In this document: one piece after another, positions 42,829-53,389 of the stretch | Numbering within the stretch: position 1 is the stretch's first letter | Layout: each line of letters starts with the position of its first letter | DNA from: Mycobacterium sp. IS-1590 | Lineage (GTDB): Bacteria; Actinomycetota; Actinomycetes; Mycobacteriales; Mycobacteriaceae | Reading direction: 5' to 3' | DNA: 64,000 bases | Assembly (NCBI RefSeq): GCF_001500025.1 | Contig: NZ_LQIW01000010.1 | Location: 31,481-95,480 of the forward strand | Program-made: the position numbers and the translations under genes | Notes under the pieces: model-generated | The model's database searches: none | Told to the model about the DNA's origin: nothing | The model's input: the letters and a program-made list of their open reading frames with translations, nothing else

Positions 42829-44180
42829 TGAGCTTGACCGACCGGCTGTCTGAGATCGTCGGGAACGCCTATGTCAGCACCGATCCCGACGTGCTCGCCG
42901 CCCGCGTCGTCGACCACACCGGGCGGTACCGGGGCCGGGCCGGCGCCCTGGTGCGACCGGGCTCGGCCGACGAGGTGGCGGCGGTGCTGCGGGCCTGCCG
43001 CGATGCCGGTGTCTACGTCACCGTGCAGGGCGGACGGACATCGCTGGTGGCGGGCACCGTCCCCGAACACGACGACGTGCTGCTGTCCACCGAGCGGCTG
43101 CGCGACATGGGCGACGTCGACGTCGCCGAACGCCGAATCTCGGTGGGCGCGGGAGTGACTCTGGCCGACGTGCAGCGCGCGGCCGGTGCGGCGGGGCTGG
43201 TGTTCGGTGTCGACCTGGCCGCGCGCGACACCGCGACCGTCGGGGGGATGGCGTCGACGAACGCCGGCGGGCTGCGCACCGTCCGCTACGGCAACATGGG
43301 CGAGCAGGTGATCGGCCTGGACGTCGCGCTGCCCGACGGTTCGGTCGTGCGCCGGCACAGCCGGGTGCGGATGGACAACACCGGCTACGACCTGGCCTCG
43401 CTGTTCGTCGGCGCGGAAGGCACTTTGGGTGTCATCACCGCACTCGATCTGCGACTGCACCCCGCACCGCCTCACCGTGTGACCGCGATCTGCGGTTTCG
43501 CCGACCTGGACGCGCTCGTGAGCGCCGGGCGGGTCTTCCGCGATCTGGACGGCGTCGCCGCGCTGGAGTTGATCGACGCGCGCGCCAGCGCGTTGACCGC
43601 CGAGCACGCCGGGGTGCCCGCGCCCGTCGACGGCGCCTGGCAGCTTCTGATCGAACTGGCCGGCGACACCGACCAGACCGATCGACTGGCCGGGGCGATC
43701 GACGGCACCGACGTGTGCGGGGAACCCGCCGTCGGCGTCGACACCACCGCACAACAGCGACTCTGGCAGGTGCGCGAAGCCGTCGCCGAGGTGCTCGGCG
43801 TGTACGGTCCGCCGCTGAAGTTCGATGTCTCGCTTCCGCTTTCGGCTATTGCACAGTTCGCGGCCGATGCCGGCCAACTCGTCGCCGACCATGCGCCCGA
43901 GGCGATCCCGGTGCTGTTCGGCCACGTCGGCGAGGGCAACCTGCACCTGAACCTCGTACGGTGCACGCTCGACGACGAAGCCGAACACGCCCTGTACACG
44001 ACGATGATGGACCTGATCGCGCACCTGGGCGGCAACGTCAGCAGCGAGCACGGCGTCGGCACCCGCAAGCGCCCGTACCTCGCGATGTCGCGCACCGACG
44101 CCGATATCGCGGCCATGCGGACAGTGAAGGCGGCGTTCGACCCGTCCGGCTACCTCAATCCCGCGGTGCTGTTCGACTAG
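42828..44180 (+). CDS. FAD-linked oxidase, D-lactate dehydrogenase type
   Basis: 450 aa. FAD_binding_4 domain (VTVQGGRTSLVAGTVPEHDD, GGMASTNAGGLRTVRYGNMG) and C-terminal FAD-oxidase domain (FGHVGEGNLHLNLV, SEHGVGTRKRPYLAM). Expected to oxidise a 2-hydroxy acid (D-2-hydroxyglutarate or D-lactate type). It is a diverged relative of the oxidase at 30558-31922. Its ATG overlaps the helicase TGA by one base (GTG 42825 is an alternative), an unexpected coupling of a redox enzyme to a nuclease-helicase. Absent from this place in M. tuberculosis. Confidence 0.9.
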   Translation: MSLTDRLSEIVGNAYVSTDPDVLAARVVDHTGRYRGRAGALVRPGSADEVAAVLRACRDAGVYVTVQGGRTSLVAGTVPEHDDVLLSTERLRDMGDVDVAERRISVGAGVTLADVQRAAGAAGLVFGVDLAARDTATVGGMASTNAGGLRTVRYGNMGEQVIGLDVALPDGSVVRRHSRVRMDNTGYDLASLFVGAEGTLGVITALDLRLHPAPPHRVTAICGFADLDALVSAGRVFRDLDGVAALELIDARASALTAEHAGVPAPVDGAWQLLIELAGDTDQTDRLAGAIDGTDVCGEPAVGVDTTAQQRLWQVREAVAEVLGVYGPPLKFDVSLPLSAIAQFAADAGQLVADHAPEAIPVLFGHVGEGNLHLNLVRCTLDDEAEHALYTTMMDLIAHLGGNVSSEHGVGTRKRPYLAMSRTDADIAAMRTVKAAFDPSGYLNPAVLFD

Positions 44181-44189
44181 CCCGGGTCG

Positions 44190-46040
44190 TCAGTCGTGAG
44201 CGTCTCGCGCATGCCTGCCGCCTGATCCGAACTGCCCCGGTTTCCACCGCTCGCCATTCGGTCGTGCTGGGTCCAGCTGCGTGAGCCTACGCTCGTCATC
44301 TTCGGATAATCCGTTGTGCGACAACCCGATCGGATCGTGATCACGTTCGAGACCCGGTGCGGGCGGAGTGTCGGCGAGCAGTTGGTCGAGAATCGCGCGC
44401 CACGAGTCGTCGGCCTGCTGAGGCGGGCGCTCCTCACGCGCGGGCAGCGGCTCGGTCGCCGGTTCCCGATCGGCGGGCACCCACGACGCCGAGCCGCCGT
44501 TCCAGTCGATGGTGTACTCGACGTAGTCGTCATCGTCGTCGACGAACACCTCGCTCTCGTCGGGTTCGACGGCGGGGGCTTGCTCGAATGGGCGGCGCGC
44601 GTAGCCGAGCAGGAACACCGCGGCGAGCACACCGAACAGCGCGACGAACGCGGGCAACAGCAACGACTGCGACATCGCGGCCGCGAACGGCGGGTGCAGA
44701 AACGACGGCAACTGCGTCGCACCCGCATCACCCTGTGCGGCGGCCCACGGCGGCATTTCGGAGTTGACCTGCCACGTCATGAACGCGGCCATGCTGGCGC
44801 TGCCCAGCACCGCGCCGACCTGGCGGGTGGTGTTGTAGACGCCCGAACCCGCACCGGCCAACCGCGGCGGCAGGTTGCGGGTCGCGGTCGCGGCCAGCGG
44901 TGACCAGATGAACGCCATGCCGATCCCCGTCGCGGTCAGCGGCAACACCAACCGCCAGATCGGAGTGGCGGGCGCCATCTCCAGCGAGAGCCAGGTCATC
45001 GCGATCGCCAGTACGGAGAACCCGAATCCGACTACCGGGCGCGGGTGCCACCGGTCGACGATCCGCCCGACGACGGGGGCGAGCACACCCGTGGCGATCG
45101 CCATCGGCGCGGTGAGGAGTGCCGACTGGGTCGGCGACAGCCCACAGACCGACTGGGCATAGAACATGACCGGCACGATCATGCCGGTCACGACGAACCC
45201 GATGGTCGCGACGCCGAACGTCGACAACGAAAAATCGCGGTCGCGGAAGATCTCGAGCGGCAGCAGCGGATCGTTGCGGTTGGCCGCCTGCCAGAACAGG
45301 AACGCGGCCACCACCCCGGTGCCCAGCGCCATCAGGCCCCAGACCCAGTGCGTCCACCTGTGCGCCTGTCCCTCCTGCAGCGCGAACACGATGAGGAACA
45401 ACCCGACCGCCGACAGGATCACGCCCGGCACGTCGAGTCGCTGCCGCTGCCTCGGCAGCTCGGGCACCAGCCGCAGGGCCAACGCCACGCCCACCACGCC
45501 GATCGGCACGTTGACGAAGAAGATCCACTGCCATCCGAGCGCGTCGACCAGGATTCCGCCGGCCAACGGACCGACCAGCGTCGCGACCCCGGCCGTCGCG
45601 CCCCAGACGCTCATCGCCATACCGCGCCGTTCGGCGGGAAAGATGCGGGTGACCGTCGACAACGTCTGCGGCGTCAGCAGCGCCGCACCGACGCCCTGGA
45701 CGACCCGCGCGGCGATCAGCATCCCGATTGTGTCGGACAGGCCGCACCACAGCGAGGCGACGGTGAACACCGTCAGGCCGAGAAGGTAGAGGTTCTTCGG
45801 GCCGAACCGGTCTCCGAGGCGCCCCGCGACCAGCAACGGCACCGCGTATGCGAGCAGGTAAGCGCTCGTCACCCACAGGACGGCGTCGTAGCTGGCCCCG
45901 AACCTGGCCATGATCGACGGGTTGGCGACCGCGACGATCGTCGCGTCCACCAGGATCATGAAGAAGCCGACCATCATCGCCCACAGCGCGTGCCACGGGT
46001 TCGTTGAGGCGTTTTGCCTGGTGAAAAGGGTTGACAGCAT
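44190..46040 (-). CDS. MFS drug transporter, EmrB/QacA type (Rv1250-like)
   Basis: 616 aa, 14 transmembrane helices (DHA2 family). Motifs: [19 protein letters not shown] in helix 1, [11 protein letters not shown] in the loop between helices 2 and 3, and [21 protein letters not shown] (motif C of antiporters). A cytoplasmic C-terminal tail of about 110 residues is acidic ([16 protein letters not shown]). Likely exports hydrophobic compounds by proton antiport. ATG 46040 begins the family N-terminus; a longer start adds 20 residues. Another MFS exporter lies directly upstream on the same strand. Confidence 0.87.
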   Translation of the reverse strand: MLSTLFTRQNASTNPWHALWAMMVGFFMILVDATIVAVANPSIMARFGASYDAVLWVTSAYLLAYAVPLLVAGRLGDRFGPKNLYLLGLTVFTVASLWCGLSDTIGMLIAARVVQGVGAALLTPQTLSTVTRIFPAERRGMAMSVWGATAGVATLVGPLAGGILVDALGWQWIFFVNVPIGVVGVALALRLVPELPRQRQRLDVPGVILSAVGLFLIVFALQEGQAHRWTHWVWGLMALGTGVVAAFLFWQAANRNDPLLPLEIFRDRDFSLSTFGVATIGFVVTGMIVPVMFYAQSVCGLSPTQSALLTAPMAIATGVLAPVVGRIVDRWHPRPVVGFGFSVLAIAMTWLSLEMAPATPIWRLVLPLTATGIGMAFIWSPLAATATRNLPPRLAGAGSGVYNTTRQVGAVLGSASMAAFMTWQVNSEMPPWAAAQGDAGATQLPSFLHPPFAAAMSQSLLLPAFVALFGVLAAVFLLGYARRPFEQAPAVEPDESEVFVDDDDDYVEYTIDWNGGSASWVPADREPATEPLPAREERPPQQADDSWRAILDQLLADTPPAPGLERDHDPIGLSHNGLSEDDERRLTQLDPARPNGERWKPGQFGSGGRHARDAHD

Positions 46041-46124
46041 TCTGGGTCGACTAGTGTTCGGCAATCCCGCCGACGCTACGGAGTGTGTCGATCCCGACAT
46101 TGCGGGACCGCGCGCTGCGAAGCG

Positions 46125-47417
46125 TCAGGCCGGCTCGGGCACGACGTCGGCGGTGACATCGCGTTCGGAGTCGTCCGCGCGATCGGCCGCCGACACACCG
46201 ACGGCCATGAGCGCGAGCAACGCGATCACCATACCCACCGTCATCACTGCGGCCAGAGCGAACTCGTCGTTGCCGAGGGCACCGACCAGCGGGGCGATCG
46301 CGGCGCCCAGGCCGAACTGTGCCGCACCGAGCAGAGCAGCCGCGGTGCCCGCCGCGTCGGGATGCCGGGTCACCGCCAGCGCCGGCGCATTCGGGATGAC
46401 GAAGCCCACGGCCGCCAGGACCACCCATACCGGGACGACGAATCCGACCACCCCGCCCACGTCGGCGACCGTGATCCCGACGAAGACCGCACCGCCGAGC
46501 GAGGCCACCGTCAGGGCCCACAGCACGATGGTCTGCGGCCGGAACCGGCGCAATAAGACGACGTTGAACTGCGTCGCTCCGATCAGCGCGATCGCACCGG
46601 CGGCGAAGACCAGCGCGAAGGCCTGCTGATTCAGGCCGTAGCGGCCCTGCAGGACGAACGGCGCAGCCGAGATGTATGCGAACAGACCCGACATGCCCAG
46701 CGCGGCGACCAGGACCAACACCACGAACCGGGAATCGCGCAGCAACTCCACATACGTCGCGGCGATGCCGCGCACCTTCAGCGGGCGACGATGCGCGACG
46801 GGCAGCGTCTCGGGCAGGGCCGTCGCCGCCACAACGAGCAACAAACCAGCCATCAGCACCAGCGCGGCGAACACCCAATGCCAGGAGGCCTTCAGCAGAA
46901 CCGCGGCGCCCAACGAGGGAGCCAGCACGGGCGCGACGCCGAGCACCAGCATCAGGCGCGACATCACCGTGGCGGCGGCCGAGCCGGTGAACAGATCACC
47001 GACGACGGCGACGGCCACCACCGAGGTCGCAGCGGCGCCCATCCCCTGCAGGGCCCGGGCCAACCCCAGCACCTCAATGTTGGCGGCGAACATGCACAGC
47101 AACGACGCGAACATGTGCAGCACGATCCCGGCCATCAGCGGCCGGCGCCGGCCCAGCGAATCAGAGAGCGGTCCGACGACGAGCTGGCCGAGCGCCAACC
47201 CGGCCAGTGTCCCGGTCAGGGTCAGCTGCGCGATCGAGGAGGACACCCCCAGTTCCTCGGCGATTCTCGGCAGTGCGGGCAGGTACATGTCGATGGTCAG
47301 CGGGCCCAGCGCCACCATGACGCCCAGAACGACGATCATCCGGATGCGGCTCGGCGGCTTGCCCTCCTGAAGCGGGGTCGGGGCAGTCGTCAGATCCACA
47401 GCCGATGATGGTGCCAT
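46125..47417 (-). CDS. Bcr/CflA-family MFS exporter
   Basis: 430 aa with 12 transmembrane helices. Signature of the Bcr/CflA group: ALGPLTIDMYLPALPRIAEE at the first helix, then LVVGPLSDSLGRRRPLMAG. These export bicyclomycin, chloramphenicol, sulfonamides or metabolites such as cysteine; the substrate here is unknown. The 142-bp divergent region upstream (shared with the Rv1249c-like gene) holds an AT-rich run (47438-47453) that may be part of its promoter. Confidence 0.88.
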   Translation of the reverse strand: MAPSSAVDLTTAPTPLQEGKPPSRIRMIVVLGVMVALGPLTIDMYLPALPRIAEELGVSSSIAQLTLTGTLAGLALGQLVVGPLSDSLGRRRPLMAGIVLHMFASLLCMFAANIEVLGLARALQGMGAAATSVVAVAVVGDLFTGSAAATVMSRLMLVLGVAPVLAPSLGAAVLLKASWHWVFAALVLMAGLLLVVAATALPETLPVAHRRPLKVRGIAATYVELLRDSRFVVLVLVAALGMSGLFAYISAAPFVLQGRYGLNQQAFALVFAAGAIALIGATQFNVVLLRRFRPQTIVLWALTVASLGGAVFVGITVADVGGVVGFVVPVWVVLAAVGFVIPNAPALAVTRHPDAAGTAAALLGAAQFGLGAAIAPLVGALGNDEFALAAVMTVGMVIALLALMAVGVSAADRADDSERDVTADVVPEPA

Positions 47418-47559
47418 GGGAGTGGTCAGCGTCGCTTCTCATTATTTTCTTCCCGCTCCGGCATAAGGTGAGCGCGGTCACCGCCGGGGCACTCACCGCG
47501 GCCGTCGTTCGTTGGCCCAAGCGATAGCCTGAAACGAGTCGTTCGGACAGGAGGCCCCC

Positions 47560-48312
47560 ATGAGTGCCCGGTCGAAGGCCAAAAGCCAGTCGCCGGCGGT
47601 CAGCGATGGCTCCGCCGAGGATCCGAGCGTCGCCGCCAAGGCGCTTTCCCGCATCATTGAGCGCGGGTCGCGCGTGCAGGCTCCCGCGGTCAAGGCCTAC
47701 GTCGACCGGCTGCGCGAGCAGAACCCGCACGCGACGCCGGCCGAGGTGATCGACAAACTCGAGAAGCGCTACCTGAGCGCGGTGATGGCGAGCGGCGCCG
47801 CCGTCGGGTCGGCCGCGGCGTTTCCCGGAATCGGCACGCTGACCGCGATGGCGTCGGTGGCCGGCGAGACGGTCGTCTTCCTGGAGGCGACGGCGTTGTA
47901 CGTGCTTGCCGTCGCCGAGGTGCACGGCATCCCGGCCGAGCACCAGGAGCGGCGTCGGGCGCTGGTGCTGGCCGTGCTGGTCGGCGAGGACAGCAAGCGT
48001 GCGATCGCCGACCTGGTCGGCGGCGGCCGGACCCGCGGCGCCTGGGTCGCCGACGGGGCCGCCACCCTGCCGCTGCCCGCGCTGTCGCAACTGAACTCGC
48101 GGCTGCTGAGGTATTTCGTCAAGCGCTACACCCTCAAGCGAGGCGCACTGGCGTTCGGCAAGACGTTGCCGGTCGGCGTCGGCGCGATCGTCGGCGGGGT
48201 GGGCAACCGCCTGATGGGTAAGCGAATCATCGGCAACGCGCGCAGCGCGTTCGGCCCTCCGCCACCGCGGTGGCCGACGGTGCTGCACGTGTTGCCCGCG
48301 CCCAGGGATTAG
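47560..48312 (+). CDS. membrane-associated protein (Rv1249c-like)
   Basis: 250 aa, unknown function. Charged N-terminus, then two weakly hydrophobic glycine-rich stretches (about 76-120, SAVMASGAAVGSAAAFPGIG and following; and about 200-225), which resemble EcsC-type membrane-associated proteins. A perfect AGGAGG Shine-Dalgarno site (47549-47554) lies 5 nt before the ATG, unusual in this window where most first genes are leaderless. It precedes kgd on the same strand (147-bp gap), as in M. tuberculosis. Confidence 0.78.
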   Translation: MSARSKAKSQSPAVSDGSAEDPSVAAKALSRIIERGSRVQAPAVKAYVDRLREQNPHATPAEVIDKLEKRYLSAVMASGAAVGSAAAFPGIGTLTAMASVAGETVVFLEATALYVLAVAEVHGIPAEHQERRRALVLAVLVGEDSKRAIADLVGGGRTRGAWVADGAATLPLPALSQLNSRLLRYFVKRYTLKRGALAFGKTLPVGVGAIVGGVGNRLMGKRIIGNARSAFGPPPPRWPTVLHVLPAPRD

Positions 48313-48459
48313 CAGCATGTGACCGGGAAGGTCGTTGTCGTGGTCTGGCCGGTGCTTCGGCGCTAGCCTTTAGTCGGCGGATTGCGGGTAATCCGTACAG
48401 AACCTGGCGAGTGCTGAGATGCGCTCGCGTGAAGCGAAGAATCGAGGCGAGTAGCTACC

Positions 48460-51400
48460 GTGAGCTCACCTTCACCATTCGGACAGAACGAGTGGTTGGT
48501 CGAGGAGATGTATCGCAAGTTCCGCGAGGATCCCTCGTCGGTAGATCCCAGTTGGCATGAGTTCCTTGTCGACTACTCCCCTGAGCCGACCTCAGAGAGT
48601 CCGGCCCGCAGCGGGAACGGTCAGCGCAGCGCGGGGCCGGTGAGCCCGCCGGAGCCGGCGCCCGCACCCGCGCCCAAGCAGTCCGACGGCAACGGCGCCG
48701 CCCGGCCCGCCAAGGAGACCGCCACCAAGGAGACGAAGGCCAAGGAGTCCGAGGAGTCCGACGCGTCTGAGAGCAAGACGCCGAAGTCGTCGACACCGGC
48801 CAAGGCGCCCGCCAAGCCCAAGGAGCCCGCGAAGGAGTCGGCGCCCAAGGAGTCGGCCAAGAAGTCGGAGACCAAAGACAAGGGCGCCGGGGGTGCCGGG
48901 GACAAGGATTCGGGCGGCGACGAGACCCAGGTGCTGCGGGGGGCCGCCGCGGCCGTCGTGAAGAACATGGCGGCCTCGCTGGACGTTCCGACCGCGACCA
49001 GCGTCCGCGCGATCCCGGCCAAGTTGATGATCGACAACCGGATCGTCATCAACAACCACCTCAAGCGGACCCGCGGCGGGAAGATCTCGTTCACCCACCT
49101 CATCGGGTACGCCGTCGTGCAGGCGGTCAAAGAGTTCCCCAACATGAACCGCCACTTCGCCGAGATCGACGGCAAGCCGAACGCGGTGACGCCCGAACAC
49201 GTCACGCTCGGCCTGGCGATCGACCTGCAGGGCAAGGGCGGCAGCCGCCAGTTGGTGGTGGCGGGTATCAAGGCCGCCGAGAACATGTCGTTCGGCCAGT
49301 TCATCGCCGCCTACGAGGACATCGTGCGGCGGGCCCGCAACGGCAAGCTGACCGCCGATGACTTCGGCGGCGTGACGATTTCGTTGACCAACCCCGGCAC
49401 CATCGGCACCGTGCACTCGGTGCCGCGGCTGATGCGGGGTCAGGGCGCGATCATCGGCGTGGGCGCGATGGAGTACCCGGCCGAGTTCCAGGGTGCGAGC
49501 GAGGAGCGCATCGCCGAGCTTGGTGTCGGCAAGCTGGTGACGTTGACGTCGACCTACGACCACCGCATCATCCAGGGCGCGGAGTCCGGCGACTTCCTGC
49601 GCACCGTGCACCAGCTGCTGCTCGACGACGACTTCTTCGACGAGATCTTCCGCGAACTCGGAATCCCGTACGAGCCGGTGCGCTGGCGCACCGACAACCC
49701 CGACTCGATCGAGGACAAGAACGCGCGGGTGATCGAGCTGATCGCCGCGTACCGCAACCGCGGTCACCTGATGGCCGACATCGACCCGTTGCGGTTGGAC
49801 AAGAACCGGTTCCGCAGCCACCCGGACCTCGATGTGCTCACGCACGGGCTGACGTTGTGGGATCTGGATCGCGAGTTCAAGGTCAACGGTTTCGCCGGCG
49901 CCGAGCAGAAGAAACTGCGCAGTGTTCTCGGGCTGCTGCGCGACTCGTACTGCCGCCACATCGGCGTCGAGTACACCCACATCCTCGAACCCGAACAACA
50001 GCAGTGGCTGCAGGACCGCATCGAGAAGAAGCACGAGAAGCCGACGGTCGCCGAGCAGAAGTACATCCTGAGCAAGCTCAATGCGGCCGAGGCGTTCGAG
50101 ACGTTCCTGCAGACCAAATACGTTGGCCAGAAACGCTTCTCGTTGGAGGGCGCCGAAACGGTCATTCCGACCATGGACGCGGTGATCGACCAGTGCGCCG
50201 AGCATGGCCTCGACGAGGTCGTGATCGCGATGCCGCACCGCGGACGGCTCAACGTGCTGGCCAACATCGTCGGCAAGCCGTACTCGCAGATCTTCTCGGA
50301 GTTCGAGGGGAATCTGAACCCGTCGCAGGCGCACGGTTCCGGTGATGTGAAGTATCACCTCGGCGCGTCCGGCACCTTCATTCAGATGTTCGGCGACAAC
50401 GACATCGACGTGTCGCTGGTGGCCAACCCGTCGCACCTCGAAGCCGTCGACCCGGTCCTGGAGGGCCTGGTGCGTGCCAAGCAGGACGTGATCGACAAGG
50501 GCGACGGCGACGGCGAGGGCGTCGGAGCGTTCAGCGTCGTGCCGCTGATGCTGCACGGCGACGCCGCGTTCGCCGGCCAGGGCGTGGTGGCCGAGACGCT
50601 GAACCTGGCGCTGCTGCGGGGATACCGCACCGGCGGGACGATCCACATCATCGTCAACAACCAGATTGGTTTCACTACATCGCCGTCCGACGCCAAGTCC
50701 TCGGAGTACTGCACCGATGTCGCGAAGATGGTCGGTGCGCCGATCTTCCACGTCAACGGCGACGACCCCGAGGCCGCTGCCTGGGTGGCCCGGCTGGCGG
50801 TCGACTTCCGGCAGAAGTTCCACAAGGACGTCGTCATCGACATGCTGTGCTACCGCCGTCGCGGACACAACGAGGGTGACGACCCGTCGATGACGCAACC
50901 GCGGATGTACGACGCGATCGACGTCAAACGCGGCGTGCGCAAGAGCTACACCGAAGCGCTGATCGGCCGCGGCGACATCTCGATGAAAGAGGCCGAGGAC
51001 GCGCTGCGCGACTACCAGGGCCAGTTGGAACGGGTCTTCAACGAGGTGCGCGAACTCGAGAAACACGAGATCGAACCGAGCGCCTCGGTGGAAGCCGACC
51101 AGATGGTGCCTGCCGGCACGAACACCGCCGTGGACAAGTCGCTGCTGGCGCGGATCGGCGACGCGCATCTGTCGGTGCCCGAGGACTTCAACGTGCACCC
51201 GCGTGTCAAGCCGGTGCTGGAGAAGCGCCGCGAGATGGCCTACGAGGGCAAGGTCGACTGGGCGTTCGCCGAGCTGCTTGCGCTCGGTTCGTTGATCGCC
51301 GAGGGCAAGACCGTGCGGCTGTCGGGTCAGGACACCCGCCGCGGCACGTTCACCCAGCGCCATTCGGTGATCATCGACCGCAAGACCGGTCAGGAGTTCA

Positions 51401-52311
51401 CCCCGCTGGATCTGTTGACCGTCGACAAGGACGGCAACCCGACCGGCGGCCGGTTCATGGTGTACGACTCGCCGCTGTCGGAGTTCGCGGCCGTCGGCTT
51501 CGAGTACGGCTACTCGGTGGGCAACCCGGACGCGATGGTGTTGTGGGAGGCGCAGTTCGGCGACTTCATCAACGGTGCGCAGTCGATCATCGACGAGTTC
51601 ATCAGCTCCGGTGAGGCCAAGTGGGGCCAGCGTTCGGACGTCGTGCTGCTGCTGCCGCACGGGCATGAGGGCCAGGGTCCCGACCACACCTCCGGACGCA
51701 TCGAGCGGTTCCTGCTGTTGTGGGCCGAGGGGTCGATGACGATCGCGATGCCGTCCACGCCTGCGAACTATTTCCACCTGCTGCGGCGTCACGCCCTGGA
51801 CGGGATTCACCGGCCTCTCATCGTGTTCACGCCGAAGTCGATGCTGCGGAACAAGGCGGCCGTCAGCGACATCCGCGACTTCACCGAGCAGAAGTTCCGT
51901 TCGGTGCTCGAGGAGCCGACCTACACCGACGGCGACGGGGATCGCAGCCAGGCCAAGCGGATGCTGTTGTGCAGCGGCAAGCTCTACTACGAGCTGGCCG
52001 CCCGCAAGAACAAGGATCAGCGCGACGACGTGGCGATCGTGCGCGTCGAACAGCTCGCCCCGCTGCCGCGCCGTCGGCTGGCCGAGACGCTGGACCGCTA
52101 CCCCAACGTCGAGCAGTACTTCTGGGTGCAGGAGGAACCGGCGAACCAGGGCCCGTGGCCGACGTTCGGTCTCACGTTGCCCGAGGTGCTGCCGGAGAAG
52201 CTGACCGGCATCACGCGCGTCTCGCGGCGGGCCATGTCGGCGCCGTCGTCGGGCTCGTCGAAGGTGCACGCCGTCGAGCAGCAGGAGATCATCGACGAGG
52301 CGTTCGCCTGA
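48460..52311 (+). CDS. kgd: multifunctional 2-oxoglutarate decarboxylase/dehydrogenase Kgd
   Basis: 1283 aa, thiamine-diphosphate enzyme at the 2-oxoglutarate branch of the TCA cycle (decarboxylase, carboligase, and E1/E2 of the dehydrogenase). Order: N-terminal [19 protein letters not shown] segment; Lys/Glu/Ser/Pro/Ala-rich linker (about 45-155); E2-like acyltransferase domain with catalytic-type D367-H368 ([15 protein letters not shown]); E1 domain with [10 protein letters not shown] and [10 protein letters not shown] for cofactor binding and [11 protein letters not shown]. It is about 50 residues longer than known mycobacterial Kgd because of the linker. Activity in mycobacteria is controlled by GarA and acetyl-CoA. 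GTG start; TAGCCT at 48364-48369 is a weak -10 with a leader of about 85 nt. Confidence 0.95.
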   Translation: MSSPSPFGQNEWLVEEMYRKFREDPSSVDPSWHEFLVDYSPEPTSESPARSGNGQRSAGPVSPPEPAPAPAPKQSDGNGAARPAKETATKETKAKESEESDASESKTPKSSTPAKAPAKPKEPAKESAPKESAKKSETKDKGAGGAGDKDSGGDETQVLRGAAAAVVKNMAASLDVPTATSVRAIPAKLMIDNRIVINNHLKRTRGGKISFTHLIGYAVVQAVKEFPNMNRHFAEIDGKPNAVTPEHVTLGLAIDLQGKGGSRQLVVAGIKAAENMSFGQFIAAYEDIVRRARNGKLTADDFGGVTISLTNPGTIGTVHSVPRLMRGQGAIIGVGAMEYPAEFQGASEERIAELGVGKLVTLTSTYDHRIIQGAESGDFLRTVHQLLLDDDFFDEIFRELGIPYEPVRWRTDNPDSIEDKNARVIELIAAYRNRGHLMADIDPLRLDKNRFRSHPDLDVLTHGLTLWDLDREFKVNGFAGAEQKKLRSVLGLLRDSYCRHIGVEYTHILEPEQQQWLQDRIEKKHEKPTVAEQKYILSKLNAAEAFETFLQTKYVGQKRFSLEGAETVIPTMDAVIDQCAEHGLDEVVIAMPHRGRLNVLANIVGKPYSQIFSEFEGNLNPSQAHGSGDVKYHLGASGTFIQMFGDNDIDVSLVANPSHLEAVDPVLEGLVRAKQDVIDKGDGDGEGVGAFSVVPLMLHGDAAFAGQGVVAETLNLALLRGYRTGGTIHIIVNNQIGFTTSPSDAKSSEYCTDVAKMVGAPIFHVNGDDPEAAAWVARLAVDFRQKFHKDVVIDMLCYRRRGHNEGDDPSMTQPRMYDAIDVKRGVRKSYTEALIGRGDISMKEAEDALRDYQGQLERVFNEVRELEKHEIEPSASVEADQMVPAGTNTAVDKSLLARIGDAHLSVPEDFNVHPRVKPVLEKRREMAYEGKVDWAFAELLALGSLIAEGKTVRLSGQDTRRGTFTQRHSVIIDRKTGQEFTPLDLLTVDKDGNPTGGRFMVYDSPLSEFAAVGFEYGYSVGNPDAMVLWEAQFGDFINGAQSIIDEFISSGEAKWGQRSDVVLLLPHGHEGQGPDHTSGRIERFLLLWAEGSMTIAMPSTPANYFHLLRRHALDGIHRPLIVFTPKSMLRNKAAVSDIRDFTEQKFRSVLEEPTYTDGDGDRSQAKRMLLCSGKLYYELAARKNKDQRDDVAIVRVEQLAPLPRRRLAETLDRYPNVEQYFWVQEEPANQGPWPTFGLTLPEVLPEKLTGITRVSRRAMSAPSSGSSKVHAVEQQEIIDEAFA

Positions 52312-52379
52312 GGGCGGAGGCGGCTTGGCGGATGCCGAGCAGCGGCGGCGTTCGCTTGAGCGTTCGGCCAGGCGGGCCT

Positions 52380-52424
52380 TAACGGGTTGATTGCCCGCAC
52401 CACGTGCGTGGGATCAACCCGTTA
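52380..52424 (+). terminator. hairpin after kgd
   Basis: Perfect 12-bp arms TAACGGGTTGAT / ATCAACCCGTTA around a 21-nt loop that can itself pair (GCAC...GTGC). It lies 68 bp after the kgd stop. No U-run follows; it may act as a terminator or 3' stabiliser, or be a copy of a dispersed repeat. Confidence 0.5.
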
Positions 52425-52481
52425 GTGGGCGGACCGGCGGTTCCGGCTAACCTCGTGACGGCTACAACACGAGGAGTGGTT

Positions 52482-53312
52482 ATGCAGGGCTTCGCCGGAA
52501 AGGTCGCCGTGGTGACCGGCGCCGGGTCGGGTATCGGACAGGCGCTGGCGATCGAGCTGGCCAAATCGGGCGCGAGCGTCGCCATCAGCGACGTCGACGC
52601 CGAAGGTCTGGCGGCCACCGAGGAGCGGCTGAAGGCGATCGGCGCGCCGGTGAAGACCGACCGCCTCGACGTCACCGAGCGTGAAGCGTTCGAGCTGTAC
52701 GCCGACGCGGTGGTCGAGCACTTCGGCAAGGTCAACCAGATCTACAACAACGCCGGCATCGCGTATGTCGGCGATGTCGAGGTGACCCCGTACAAGGACA
52801 TCGAGCGGGTGATGGACGTCGACTTCTGGGGCGTCGTCAACGGCACCAAAGCGTTCCTGCCGCACCTGATCGCCTCGGGCGACGGGCACGTCGTCAACGT
52901 CTCCAGCCTGTTCGGCATCTTCTCGGTGCCGGGCCAGGCGGCCTACAACTCGGCGAAGTTCGCGGTCCGCGGGTTCACCGAGGCGCTGCGCCAGGAGATG
53001 CAGGCGTCGGGTCACCCGGTCAAGGTGACGACGATCCACCCCGGTGGGATCAAGACGGCGATCATGCGCAATTCCACGGCCGCCGAGGGCGTCGACCGCG
53101 AAGGCCTGACCAAGACGTTCGACACCAGGCTGACGCGGACCACGCCCGAGGAGGCCGCGAAGATCATCCTCGACGGCGTCCGCAAGAACCGGGCGCGGGT
53201 GCTGGTCGGGGCCGACGCGAAGGTCCTCGACGCGATCGTTCGGCTCACCGGGTCGGGGTATCAGCGACTGTTCCTGACGGTCATGAAGCGTCTGGTGCCC
53301 AACGCGCACTGA
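52482..53312 (+). CDS. short-chain dehydrogenase/reductase (Rv1245c-like)
   Basis: 276 aa, same length as Rv1245c. Classical SDR: cofactor loop VVTGAGSGIGQALA (Rossmann, Asp after the second strand VAISDVDAEG pointing to NAD(H)), NNAG, catalytic Ser in VVNVSSLFGIF and YNSAK with Tyr/Lys. Substrate unknown. GAGGAG precedes the ATG by about 6 nt, and TAACCT at 52447-52452 is a -10 candidate. The RelBE pair found here in M. tuberculosis (Rv1246c-Rv1247c) is missing. Confidence 0.92.
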   Translation: MQGFAGKVAVVTGAGSGIGQALAIELAKSGASVAISDVDAEGLAATEERLKAIGAPVKTDRLDVTEREAFELYADAVVEHFGKVNQIYNNAGIAYVGDVEVTPYKDIERVMDVDFWGVVNGTKAFLPHLIASGDGHVVNVSSLFGIFSVPGQAAYNSAKFAVRGFTEALRQEMQASGHPVKVTTIHPGGIKTAIMRNSTAAEGVDREGLTKTFDTRLTRTTPEEAAKIILDGVRKNRARVLVGADAKVLDAIVRLTGSGYQRLFLTVMKRLVPNAH

Positions 53313-53322
53313 TTCGCCCGCA

Positions 53323-53381
53323 CCGAAACTGAAGCTTTGCGCGAAGTTCCGCGATTTCTTGACGAGTATCTTCAGTTTCGG
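53323..53381. repeat. long inverted repeat between convergent genes
   Basis: Perfect 12-bp arms CCGAAACTGAAG / CTTCAGTTTCGG separated by 35 nt. The loop is less GC-rich than the region. It lies between the stops of the SDR gene and lpqZ, so it could terminate both transcripts, or be a dispersed palindromic element. Confidence 0.7.
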
Positions 53382-53389
53382 CGATGAAG

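Noticed and set aside
48592..52269. Very long open frame (1225 codons) on the minus strand opposite kgd
   Set aside because: It mirrors the codon periodicity of kgd in GC-rich DNA, gives a low-complexity Arg/His/Val-rich protein with no domain, and kgd is unmistakable.
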